From: Candidatus Limnocylindrales bacterium
GTDB taxonomy: Bacteria; Desulfobacterota; Binatia; UBA1149; CAITLU01
Length of the DNA stretch: 64,000 nucleotides
Direction: 5' to 3'
NCBI GenBank assembly: GCA_035626395.1
Contig: DASPNR010000044.1
Coordinates: 62,001 to 126,000, forward strand
Shown one piece after another: positions 8,807 through 16,913 of the stretch. The notes under the pieces are model-generated. The model was not told where the DNA came from and made no database searches. It worked only from the letters and a program-made list of their open reading frames with translations. The number at the start of each line of letters is the position of its first letter. The first letter of the stretch is position 1. The position numbers and the translations under genes were made by a program.

Positions 8807-10089
8807 GACGCGCCTCCCGGCACCGCCGCCGCGTTGCCGGCATGCGTCCGGCGCGCCAGGACCTCTTCGAACAGAGAGGTTATCGTCTCCACGTGCTTGT
8901 CCAGAGCGAAGCGCTGCGCCGACTCCAGTGCCCCGTTGCTCAGCCTCTGGCGCAGCCCGGCGTCGCTCAGGAGCCTGTCCAGGACCGCCGAGAGCTCCCC
9001 GGCGTCGCCGGGCGTGGTCAGGACGCAGTCCTCGCCGTCGCGTACGAACTCGGGCACTCCGCCGGCGCGAGTGGCCACAATGGGCCGTCCCACGGCCATC
9101 GCCTCGATGATGACGCGTCCGAACGGCTCGCCGCGAACCGAGGTGTGCGTGACGACATCCATGGCACCGAGAAGGTCGGGCACGTCCGGACGCGCGCCGG
9201 TCCAGATCACGCGGCTCTCCAGCCCCTGCTGGCGAATGCGCTCCTTCATGGCGTCGGCGTAGGCAAGGCCGCTGCGATGGATGCCGCCGACGATCATGAG
9301 GACCAGGCGCGGCCGCCGCTCGCGCAGCAGCTCGAGCGCCTCGACGAGCACGCGCTGCCCTTTCCACTCCTGCACGTTGCCGACCACGCCGACCAGTTCG
9401 GCGTCGGCCGCGATGCCGAACTCGTCGCGAACGTCCTGCCGCGGCCGCCGCGGCTGGAATGCCCGCAGATCGAGACCGTCGTACACGACCGCGAACTGAC
9501 GCGGCCGCATGCCGCCGGCGCGGCAATGCTCCTCGATGGCCATGGTCATCGAAATGCAGAGGTCGACGCCGCGCGACAGCCCGCGCTCGACGTAGCTGAG
9601 CTTGTCGAAGCCCTTGGCGTGCACGACGCAGGGCACGCCGAGCAGGCGCGCGGCGACGATCGCGTCGGCGTTGCCGCGAAAGCCGTTGGCGACGTAGACG
9701 AGCGCCGGCCGGATCGGCCGCAGCAGTCGCGCCAGGCGCAGCGCCGTCGGAACGGTCTCCAGCAGGAAGGTGCCGGTAACGCGCAGCGTGCGCAGCGCGC
9801 CGGCAACGGCGCTGACGTTCTTGGCGCGCGCGTAGGTCGGATTGGCTTCCAGGCCGTGCTCTTTGGGCAGCCGCCTCTTGTCGAAAACGTGCACGGGAAT
9901 GCCCCGCGCCTGCAGGTCGGCGATGACGCTCTTGTTCTCGTACAGGACTACGTGCGGCGCGATGCCGGATCGCCCGTCGCCGTCGTCGCGACCACGGCGC
10001 TCGGCAATGCCGCGCAGGAGCTCGAGCATGCCCGTCAGCGAGCCGCCGACGACGTTGCCCGACGATGCCTCCAGAAAGACGACGTTCAC
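8803..10089 (-). CDS. Glycosyltransferase, GT4 type
   Basis: A 428-residue GT-B glycosyltransferase. The N-terminal domain begins with VVFLEASSGNVVGGSLTG, the glycine-rich donor/acceptor turn of group 1 enzymes. The C-terminal domain has VGVVGNVQEWKGQRVL and, near the end, the E-x7-E type segment (HTSVRGEPFGRVIIEAMA). The start is a GTG at 10089 that overlaps the stop of the upstream SDR gene; upstream in-frame sequence is Arg-rich and belongs to the overlapping gene, so a longer protein is unlikely. Both ends overlap neighbouring genes (GTGA at each), showing a tightly coupled segment. Sugar specificity is unknown. Confidence 0.88.
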   Translation of the reverse strand: MNVVFLEASSGNVVGGSLTGMLELLRGIAERRGRDDGDGRSGIAPHVVLYENKSVIADLQARGIPVHVFDKRRLPKEHGLEANPTYARAKNVSAVAGALRTLRVTGTFLLETVPTALRLARLLRPIRPALVYVANGFRGNADAIVAARLLGVPCVVHAKGFDKLSYVERGLSRGVDLCISMTMAIEEHCRAGGMRPRQFAVVYDGLDLRAFQPRRPRQDVRDEFGIAADAELVGVVGNVQEWKGQRVLVEALELLRERRPRLVLMIVGGIHRSGLAYADAMKERIRQQGLESRVIWTGARPDVPDLLGAMDVVTHTSVRGEPFGRVIIEAMAVGRPIVATRAGGVPEFVRDGEDCVLTTPGDAGELSAVLDRLLSDAGLRQRLSNGALESAQRFALDKHVETITSLFEEVLARRTHAGNAAAVPGGAS

Positions 10090-11072
10090 GCCGGCTTTCG
10101 TAGCGACTCCTGCAGGCTGCGGTCCAGGTCCACGCGCGGCGACCACGCCAGGCGCGTGGCGGCGGCGTCGGTGGCGTAGCGCGCGCTGCGCTCCGAGCGC
10201 AGCAGCTGATAGGCAACCGACCACGGCCGGCGCTTCACGAGCTTGTGCGCGAAGTTGACTGCGTTGACTGCCGGCGCCAGCAGCGTCACGGGCACGTACA
10301 TCACTCGCAGCCTGTCGCCGCGGGCGCGCGCGAGAGCGCGGAAGTACTCGGCCTGCGTCAAATCGGGATTGTCGACGACGTTGAATATCGAGCCCGCCAC
10401 GCCCTCGACCACCCCGGCGGCCACGACCGCGTCGGCCGCATTCTCGATGTACGTCAGCGGCACCCGGTAGCCGGGGCTGCTCACCACGAGCAGAAGATCG
10501 GGGCGCAGGAACTTCTTCACGCGCCCAAGGAAAACCGCCTGCTGCGGATGATCGGGACCGTAGAGCAGGCCCGGCCGCACCACCACCACGTTCTTGCCCG
10601 CACGCGCGGCCGAACAGACCAGGCGGTCCGCGTCGATCTTGGAGCGGGTGTAATAGCCGCGCAGCATCGGCTGGTGGTCGTAGTCGCTCTCCTCGGTAAC
10701 GACGATTCCCTCGCGGTCGATCTCGAAGATGCCGAGCGAGCTGACGTGCACGAAGCGGGCACCGCCGGCGATGGCGGCATCCATGAGCCTCTGCGTCGCT
10801 TCGACATTGACGCGAAAGAACTCGTCCCAGTCGCCGTGCGAGACCACGCGCGCGCCGACGTGGTAGACGACGTCGCAGGAGCCGGCCTGCTCGAGGATGG
10901 ACGGGTCCAGGCTGCCAAGGTCGCCGACGACGACCTCGGCGCCGGCGGCCTTCAGCTCATCGGCGCGGCTGCCTTCGCGGGCCAGCGCCAGGACCTGGTC
11001 GCCGCGCTCGAGCAGCCGGCGCACCACGCGCCGGCCGAGAAAGCCCGTTCCACCGGTGACGAAGGCCCGCAT
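10086..11072 (-). CDS. NAD(P)-dependent epimerase/dehydratase (extended SDR)
   Basis: A 328-residue extended short-chain dehydrogenase that probably epimerises, reduces or dehydrates a nucleotide sugar. The nucleotide-binding motif TGGTGFLG is at residues 7-14. The catalytic YxxxK is present as YTRSK, with the preceding Ser in VHVSSLG, so the triad looks intact. The ATG at 11072 overlaps the upstream stop by one base. The C-terminal region (VMYVPVTLLAPAVNAVN) is hydrophobic, as in SDRs of the 3-beta-hydroxysteroid dehydrogenase-like group, so a sterol- or polyprenyl-like substrate is an alternative. The operon position, between an oxidoreductase and a glycosyltransferase, favours sugar modification. 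Confidence 0.85.
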   Translation of the reverse strand: MRAFVTGGTGFLGRRVVRRLLERGDQVLALAREGSRADELKAAGAEVVVGDLGSLDPSILEQAGSCDVVYHVGARVVSHGDWDEFFRVNVEATQRLMDAAIAGGARFVHVSSLGIFEIDREGIVVTEESDYDHQPMLRGYYTRSKIDADRLVCSAARAGKNVVVVRPGLLYGPDHPQQAVFLGRVKKFLRPDLLLVVSSPGYRVPLTYIENAADAVVAAGVVEGVAGSIFNVVDNPDLTQAEYFRALARARGDRLRVMYVPVTLLAPAVNAVNFAHKLVKRRPWSVAYQLLRSERSARYATDAAATRLAWSPRVDLDRSLQESLRKPA

Positions 11073-12175
11073 CAGACTGCCACCGCTGCGGCCGGAGCCG
11101 GCGACGTCTTGACGCGCGAGCGCGTAGGCCGTTCCTGCTTCTCCAGGCTCTGCCAGATGCGTGCGGTGACCTCGACGACCGCAGCGGCTTCGTCGATGGA
11201 AACCGGCGCGGCGGTGCCGCTGCGAATGGCTTCGTAGAACCGCGCGATCAGCTCGCCCATGCCTGGATAGTAGCGGATGCGGCCGCGCACGAAGTCGAGC
11301 GTGTTGGTGATGGTCTGCCTGGTCAGCTGCCAGGCCTCGTCCAGATTGGGAAGCGGCTTGGCGATGATTTTGGGAACGTCGTAGTCGCGGCGGCGCACGA
11401 TCGTCATGTTGTTGAGATTGACCTCGACGGTCATGCGCGTGCCGCACAGCTTGAGCGTGTTCAGGCCGGGCGCGGCGTTCGTCGAGATGGTCAGCATGCC
11501 GGTCCTGTTCTCGCCCTGCATGAGGACGCGCAGCTCCTGCGGCGCCGACGAATCGCCGAGCGAGAAGGCGGTGGCGTGGAGATCGTGCACGGCGCCGAGA
11601 AAGTAGAGCTGCAGGTACAGCGGATGCGGCACGAGGTCGCCGATACCGCCGCCGGCCAGCTCGCCCAGCCAGTCGCGGTCGCTGGCGCGGCCCGCCTGGA
11701 AGCTCTCGATGGCGACGAGGTCGCCGAGCTCGCCGCTTTCCCACAGCCGCCGCGCCGCCAGCATCGGCGGATCGAACAGGCGATTGTGATCCGCCGTCAG
11801 CATGGCGCCGCCGCGTTCGGCGGCGGCCTTCATCGCCTCGACCTCGCGCGGATCGAGCGCCAGCGGCTTCTCGACCAGCGCGTGCACGCCGCGCTCCAGT
11901 GCCGCGATGGCCACGCGGGCATGCGTGTGAGGCGGCGTCAGCACGTGAACGACGTCGAGCTGCTCGGCGGCCAGCATCTCCTCCACGCCGCGGTAGACGC
12001 GCTGGATGCCGTAACGGTCCGCGAGCTCGCTGCTCTGCCGGATCGACAGATCGGCAACGGCCACCGGCACGCCGCCCGCCTTGCGGATGTAAGGCAGATG
12101 CGCATTGGCAATGATGCCGCAGCCGACGATGCCCACGCGCAGCGGCGCGCCCGGTCGTTTCTTGTCAGTCGTCAT
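11072..12175 (-). CDS. Gfo/Idh/MocA family oxidoreductase
   Basis: A 367-residue NAD(P)-dependent oxidoreductase. The N-terminal Rossmann motif is VGIVGCGIIANAH (GxGxxA type), followed by the family EKPLA segment (ALVEKPLALDP), whose Lys is usually catalytic, and a C-terminal alpha/beta domain with GGGIGDLVPHPLYL containing the conserved His. Family members oxidise or reduce sugars and nucleotide sugars, for example the 3-position of UDP-GlcNAc derivatives before transamination. The ATG at 12175 is chosen because GAGG lies 5 bp upstream and the Rossmann fold begins about 13 residues later. It follows the dehydrogenase gene at 12207 with a 31-bp gap. Confidence 0.87.
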   Translation of the reverse strand: MTTDKKRPGAPLRVGIVGCGIIANAHLPYIRKAGGVPVAVADLSIRQSSELADRYGIQRVYRGVEEMLAAEQLDVVHVLTPPHTHARVAIAALERGVHALVEKPLALDPREVEAMKAAAERGGAMLTADHNRLFDPPMLAARRLWESGELGDLVAIESFQAGRASDRDWLGELAGGGIGDLVPHPLYLQLYFLGAVHDLHATAFSLGDSSAPQELRVLMQGENRTGMLTISTNAAPGLNTLKLCGTRMTVEVNLNNMTIVRRRDYDVPKIIAKPLPNLDEAWQLTRQTITNTLDFVRGRIRYYPGMGELIARFYEAIRSGTAAPVSIDEAAAVVEVTARIWQSLEKQERPTRSRVKTSPAPAAAVAV

Positions 12176-12206
12176 CGGATCCTCGCGGCGTCGGAAATCG
12201 AAGCGC

Positions 12207-13202
12207 TCAAAGTGCCGTCGGCGTGGCGAGTTGGCAAAGCAGACCCGGCGCGGCCGTGGCGACGAAAGGCGCCGCATTGACGGCGCTGGCAAGGGTTGCC
12301 AGGTCGCCTTGCAGGCCCTGCGGAAAACGCACGTGGATCGGCGGGCGGCCGTCGATCTCGATCTCGTCGAACTGATCGGTGCAGTCCAGACGCATCGTCA
12401 GCGCCAGCGAGATCTCGTGGCCGTGAGGTGAGACGGCCCGCGCCGTGTGCGCCAGGCCCAGGACGTGGCCCGCCTCGACGACTTCGCCCCCTCGCTCCAC
12501 ACGCCTGTCAGCCACCACCGGCTCCAGCCGCTGCTCGACGGCGCCGACGGGCCAGCGCAGGGCCGCCGCCACGTACTGCACCGACTCGACGAAGCCGGCG
12601 TGTCCCATGGAGAACACCGCACACCGCGCCGCGACCGAATCGGCCGGCTCGCCCACGCCCATCTTGCGGCGAAGGGCGTTGCGGCGCCGGGACAGGTCGA
12701 CCATTCGCCGCGCCTTGAGGCAGCGAGGCCCGAGCGTCATCGACGACAGGTAGGCCGGCAGACGATCCATCAGGAAACCCGGATTGACGCCAGCGGCATA
12801 CAGCGTGACGCCGGCGGCCTTTGCCCAGCCGTCCAGCCGCAGCGCCGCCTCACCGTGGCCGGCATACGGATAGATCAGCTCCTCGGCGGTGGTGACGACG
12901 TTGCAGCCGGCACGCATCAGCGCGTGCAGATCCGTCTCGATGTCCGCGATGTGCGAGCCTGCACAGTGGAACGCCACGTCGATTCCGCCGGCCTCATCCA
13001 CGGCTTGCTCGAGACTGGCGCGCACGACCACGTTGCTGTCGCTCTCGGCCAGCGCGCCGAGGGTCTGCCCGATGTTGGCGGGATTGAGGTCCACGGCGGC
13101 CACGCTCTGCAGCCGCTCGGTCTTCATCGACTCCCGAGCGATGCCGATGCCGATGGCGCCGAGACCGAAATGAAGTACTCGCAGGCGTCCGTGCTCGCGC
13201 AT
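12207..13202 (-). CDS. Dihydrodipicolinate reductase-like / 2,4-diaminopentanoate dehydrogenase-like protein
   Basis: A 331-residue protein with an N-terminal NAD(P)-binding fold (VLHFGLGAIGIGIARESMK). Its overall layout matches the dihydrodipicolinate reductase-type family that includes 2,4-diaminopentanoate dehydrogenase: a substrate-sensing middle with HCAGSHIADIE and TTAEELIYPY, then AAGVNPGFLMD. It is not a true DapB, because it lacks the usual DapB catalytic signature and lies far from lysine genes. Its position between two sugar oxidoreductases in the polysaccharide operon suggests action on an amino-substituted metabolite used to decorate the glycan, but this is inference. The start is an ATG 48 bp after the stop of the upstream SDR gene. 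Confidence 0.65.
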   Translation of the reverse strand: MREHGRLRVLHFGLGAIGIGIARESMKTERLQSVAAVDLNPANIGQTLGALAESDSNVVVRASLEQAVDEAGGIDVAFHCAGSHIADIETDLHALMRAGCNVVTTAEELIYPYAGHGEAALRLDGWAKAAGVTLYAAGVNPGFLMDRLPAYLSSMTLGPRCLKARRMVDLSRRRNALRRKMGVGEPADSVAARCAVFSMGHAGFVESVQYVAAALRWPVGAVEQRLEPVVADRRVERGGEVVEAGHVLGLAHTARAVSPHGHEISLALTMRLDCTDQFDEIEIDGRPPIHVRFPQGLQGDLATLASAVNAAPFVATAAPGLLCQLATPTAL

Positions 13203-13250
13203 GATGTGAATCCTACTGGCGGTCGGGCGCGAGCCGTGCGCGCCCTTTCC

Positions 13251-14324
13251 TCAAGCCACTTCGCCGATCGCCTCGTCGACCACTTCCTGGACGCAGTCGC
13301 GCCCCTCACCGGCGAAGCCGTGCGCCTGCAGCCACTTGAGGTTGGAGTAGCGGGCGTCGGTCCAGTTCATGTGCGGGGACTTCTCGAGCAGGGCCTTGAT
13401 CTCGTCGACGCCCTGCTCGATCGACCGCGACGGCACGAACCCGAGTACGTGCCGGATCTTGTCGAAGCTGACGCGGTAGCTGCGCAGATCATCGACGCGG
13501 TGCACGTTCTCGATGCGGGTCCCCGGAATTCGCGCGGCCACGATCTCGGCCGTGCGTGCGATCGTGAAGTTATTGTCGTTGGAACCGACGTTGAAGATCT
13601 CGCCGGTGGCATGCTCGTCACAGGTCTCGGCCGCGATGAGGAAGGCCTCGGCAACGTCGCGCACGTGCACGTGCGGCCGCCACGCTTCGGCTCCCATCAC
13701 CGTGATTGCCCCCTCGCTGACGGCCTTGCACGTCATCGTGTTGATCATCAGGTCGAAGCGCGGGCGCGCCGACGTCCCGAACACGGTGCCCAGACGCAGG
13801 ATCACGACGCCGCGGCCCTCCAACTCGCGCTGCAGTATCTGCTCGGAGACGATGCGGCTGCGCGCGTAGAACGACACCGGATTCAGGCGCGAGCCTTCGT
13901 TGAGGATCAGTCCTTCGGTCGCGCCGTAGACGCTGCACGAGGAGGCGAACACGACGCGCTCGAGGTCGGGGCGGTGCTTGACCACGTGACACAGGAGCTT
14001 GGTCGACTCGATGTTGATCGAGATCGTCTCGTCGTGATCGAGGTCGCAGGCGCCGTCGCCGACCAGCGCCGCCAATGCGATCACCGCGCGCGCGCCCTTG
14101 GCCGCGCGCATCATGTCGCGGATGTTGCAGATGTCTCCGTACTGGATGTCCAGATCCGGATGATTGCCTACGCCCTTGAGGCCGGCGTTGCCGTACAGGA
14201 AGTTGTCGAGGACGCGAACACGGTAGCCGCGCTCGAGCAGCATGCGAACGAGATGCGATCCGACGTAGCCGCAGCCGCCGGTGACCAGCACCAGATCGCG
14301 AGGCTTCAAAAACTTGTCTGTCAT
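13251..14324 (-). CDS. NAD-dependent epimerase/dehydratase with YxxxR in place of YxxxK
   Basis: A 357-residue extended SDR related to UDP-glucose 4-epimerase/dehydratase-type enzymes. TGGCGYVGSH binds NAD, and SSCSVYG carries the catalytic Ser. The catalytic tyrosine motif reads YARSR, so the usual lysine is arginine; the codon is CGC, so this is not a one-base ambiguity. Arg could keep a positive charge but would alter tyrosine activation and cofactor ribose contacts. The ATG overlaps by 4 bp the stop of the sugar phosphotransferase gene, so the two products are made together. The likely role is making or modifying a nucleotide sugar used by that transferase. Confidence 0.85.
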   Translation of the reverse strand: MTDKFLKPRDLVLVTGGCGYVGSHLVRMLLERGYRVRVLDNFLYGNAGLKGVGNHPDLDIQYGDICNIRDMMRAAKGARAVIALAALVGDGACDLDHDETISINIESTKLLCHVVKHRPDLERVVFASSCSVYGATEGLILNEGSRLNPVSFYARSRIVSEQILQRELEGRGVVILRLGTVFGTSARPRFDLMINTMTCKAVSEGAITVMGAEAWRPHVHVRDVAEAFLIAAETCDEHATGEIFNVGSNDNNFTIARTAEIVAARIPGTRIENVHRVDDLRSYRVSFDKIRHVLGFVPSRSIEQGVDEIKALLEKSPHMNWTDARYSNLKWLQAHGFAGEGRDCVQEVVDEAIGEVA

Positions 14325-15739
14325 ACCCTGGCCTGTGAGGAGAGAACGACTTTGTTGAGCGGTTCAGGGCCTCCCTGCGCCAGCAGATCGGATAAAGCAG
14401 GAACGAGCCGATACTGGAGGCCGAGCTTCTCGCACGCCTCCGCGATCTCGCGAACCACCATGGGATCGAGGTCGGCCAGCGAGATCAGGACCATCTCGAC
14501 GCCGTGCGTGCTCGCAGCCATGGCGATATCGGTCGCTCCGCCCATCACCCGTACCCCGTGGATGAGGGCCCCCCACCTATGCGGCTCGTGGTCGATGATG
14601 CCGACGGGCATGAACCTTGAGTTCGGGTCTTCCAGAAGCGATCGGAGGATCGCCTCCACCCCATGACCCGAGCCCGCCACCAGCACCTTCACGAACGGGC
14701 CCCTCTCCTCGCTCCGGGCCACGCCGCTCAAAACCGAACGGACTATATACCGGGAGCCTGCGACCAGGGAAAGGAGCAAAACCCAGTCGATGAGGAAGAC
14801 GGCGCGAGAGTGCCGCTGGAGACTGAAATACGTCATCGCCACCAGCAAAGCCGAGCTCGTGCTCACCGCTTTGACGATAGCTGCCAGATCGCGCCTCCCC
14901 ATCCAGCGGGGCGTGCGCTGATAGAGGCCGTAGTAGACGAACACCGGCGGCTTCAGGATGACCACCCAGATCAGGGCCTTTCCGACGTAGGCCCATCCTT
15001 CGGCGTCCAGATACCAGTCGAACTTGATCAGGTTGGCGCCGACGTAGGCCACGACCATCAGCGCGATGTCCAGGGCCAGGGCCGCAAAGCGGTAGCGCTG
15101 CCGGGCGAAGAAGCCGCTCTTGAACTGAGTCAGCAGGACGCGCAGGAAGCCGCCGACCAGAAAGCGGACGTCGCCCACGAAGGTGGCGGTGCGGGCGTAT
15201 TCGATGTCCCGCTCGAGCTTCTCGGGCAGGATGCTCTGGATGTAGAACTCCTCGACGTTCTCGCAGCCCTCGGGATACTTCTCGACTTCGTCGCGCCCGT
15301 CGATCTGGCTCGGCCCGATGATGCCGGGCTTGACCGACAGGACCACGCGCTGCTCGGGCGTGTAGAAGTTGGTGAAGTACGGGTCCTCGGGGCGCGGGCC
15401 GACGAAGGACATGTCGCCGGCGAGCACGTTCAGGAGCTGGGGCAGCTCGTCGAGCTTGGTCCAGCGGAGAAAGTGGCCGACCGTGGTGATGCGCGGGTCG
15501 CGCTTGACCGTCAGGCGCGCGCCGCTTCGGTAGGCGCCGACGATCATCGTGCGGAACTTGTAGATTCGGAAGGTGCCGCCGCCGGCCGCGGCCCGCTCCT
15601 GCCGGAAGAAGACGGGCCCCTTGGTGTCGAGCTTGATGAGCGCGGCGATGATGGCAAAGACCGGCCACAGCAGCGCCAGCGCCAGCAGCGCGACCGTGAA
15701 GTCGAACGCTCTCTTGGCGGCGGCCTGCCCCTTGGTCAT
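14321..15739 (-). CDS. Sugar phosphotransferase fused to a membrane/Rossmann domain in inverted order
   Basis: A 472-residue fusion. Residues 1-205 are a bacterial sugar transferase: an N-terminal hydrophobic hairpin (residues 11-35), KFRTM (61-65), TKLDELPQL (94-102), FVGPRPE (112-118) and KPGIIGPSQ (137-145). This domain transfers a sugar phosphate to undecaprenyl phosphate. Residues 218-334 give four membrane helices, and 350-470 a Rossmann-like fold (KVLVAGSGHG, then MPVGIID) resembling the CoA-binding-type domain of WbaP/EpsE and CapD proteins. In usual polyprenyl sugar phosphotransferases that part comes first and the transferase last; here the order is reversed in one open frame. Start and stop both overlap neighbouring genes by 4 bp. 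It is the likely initiating enzyme of repeat-unit synthesis. Confidence 0.85.
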   Translation of the reverse strand: MTKGQAAAKRAFDFTVALLALALLWPVFAIIAALIKLDTKGPVFFRQERAAAGGGTFRIYKFRTMIVGAYRSGARLTVKRDPRITTVGHFLRWTKLDELPQLLNVLAGDMSFVGPRPEDPYFTNFYTPEQRVVLSVKPGIIGPSQIDGRDEVEKYPEGCENVEEFYIQSILPEKLERDIEYARTATFVGDVRFLVGGFLRVLLTQFKSGFFARQRYRFAALALDIALMVVAYVGANLIKFDWYLDAEGWAYVGKALIWVVILKPPVFVYYGLYQRTPRWMGRRDLAAIVKAVSTSSALLVAMTYFSLQRHSRAVFLIDWVLLLSLVAGSRYIVRSVLSGVARSEERGPFVKVLVAGSGHGVEAILRSLLEDPNSRFMPVGIIDHEPHRWGALIHGVRVMGGATDIAMAASTHGVEMVLISLADLDPMVVREIAEACEKLGLQYRLVPALSDLLAQGGPEPLNKVVLSSQARV

Positions 15740-16908
15740 CGCAGGTTCTCCCGTGCGATCCTTTCGAGGCTGCGGGCGACGTCGCGGACGTCGTCGTCGG
15801 CCATGTCCGGAAACAGCGGCAGCGAGATCGACGCATCGTAGAGCCGCGTGGCGTTCGGGAAATCCTCCCGCTTGCAGCCGAGGCGTTGCTGGTAGAGCGG
15901 GTGCAGGTGGGCCGGGATGAAGTGCACACTCGTCCCGATGTTGTCCGCCTTCAGCATCTCGATGACCTCGTTGCGCGTCACCTTCAGCCGCTCCGAGTCG
16001 ATCCGCACCACGTAGAGGTGCCAGGCCGACTCCCCGTCGGTCGGCGCCTGCGGCCGCAGAATGCCCGGAATATCGGCCAGACACTCCTCATACAAGGCGA
16101 TGATGCGCTTGCGCCGCCGCTGCAGCTCGTCCAGGCGGGCGAGCTGATGCAGGCCGAGGGCCGCGTTGATGTCGGTCATGTTGTACTTGAAGCCGAGCTG
16201 CTCGACTTCGTAGTACCAGCTTCCCTCGGCGGTGTAGCGCTTCCACGCATCGCGCGAGATTCCGTGCAGGCGTCGGATCTTCAGGGCCGTGGCCAGCTCC
16301 GCATCATCGGTGGTGATCGCCCCGCCCTCGCCTGTCGTCAGATTCTTGCCGGCGTAGAAGCTGAAGCACGTCGCCGTGCCGATCGAGCCGACCGTGCGGC
16401 CCTTGTACGTCGTCGGCAGCGCGTGCGCGGCGTCTTCGATCAGGGCTGCGCCGGCCTGCGAGGCCAGCGCCGTCAGGCGGTCCAGGTCGCAGGGATGGCC
16501 GGCGAAGTGGACGGGGACGATGGCCCTGGTGCGCGGCCCGATCCGGCGCGCAACGGCCTCGGGGTCGATGTTGGGACTGTCGGGCAGCGTGTCCACCAGC
16601 ACCGGCGTGGCACCGGCATACAGCACCGTGGCGACGGTCGCGGTGAACGTGTACGGCGTGGTGATCACCTCGTCGCCGGGCCCGATTCCCATCGCTTCGT
16701 AGACCAGGTGCAACGCCGCCGTGCAGGAGGCGACGGCGACCGCATGTCTGGCACCGACATAGGCGGCGAACTGCTCTTCGAATCGATGGGTCTTCGGCCC
16801 CATCGTCAGCCACCCGGATCGGAGAGTGTCGACGACCTCGGCGATTTCACCCTCGCCGATGGAAGGACGGTGGAACGGCAGGAACTCGCTTCGTCGTGTC
16901 GAAGTCAT
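15736..16908 (-). CDS. DegT/DnrJ/EryC1/StrS sugar aminotransferase
   Basis: A 390-residue PLP enzyme that transfers an amino group, usually from glutamate, to a nucleotide keto-sugar. Signatures are the N-terminal RPSIGEGEIAEVVDTLRSGWL, SCTAALHL (61-68), EDAAHA (158-163) and the PLP lysine in SFYAGKNLTTGEGG (Lys188). The closest functional types are UDP-4-amino sugar aminotransferases (PglE/PseC/ArnB-like). Together with the adjacent sugar phosphotransferase and SDRs this suggests an amino sugar as the first residue of the repeat unit, as in bacillosamine-type pathways. The gene starts 5 bp after the stop of the upstream glycosyltransferase gene and overlaps the transferase gene by 4 bp. Confidence 0.92.
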   Translation of the reverse strand: MTSTRRSEFLPFHRPSIGEGEIAEVVDTLRSGWLTMGPKTHRFEEQFAAYVGARHAVAVASCTAALHLVYEAMGIGPGDEVITTPYTFTATVATVLYAGATPVLVDTLPDSPNIDPEAVARRIGPRTRAIVPVHFAGHPCDLDRLTALASQAGAALIEDAAHALPTTYKGRTVGSIGTATCFSFYAGKNLTTGEGGAITTDDAELATALKIRRLHGISRDAWKRYTAEGSWYYEVEQLGFKYNMTDINAALGLHQLARLDELQRRRKRIIALYEECLADIPGILRPQAPTDGESAWHLYVVRIDSERLKVTRNEVIEMLKADNIGTSVHFIPAHLHPLYQQRLGCKREDFPNATRLYDASISLPLFPDMADDDVRDVARSLERIARENLR

Positions 16909-16913
16909 GACAG

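Noticed and set aside
12447..14666. 739-residue plus-strand frame opposite three sugar-enzyme genes
   Set aside because: It spans several real genes on the other strand and shows no domain.
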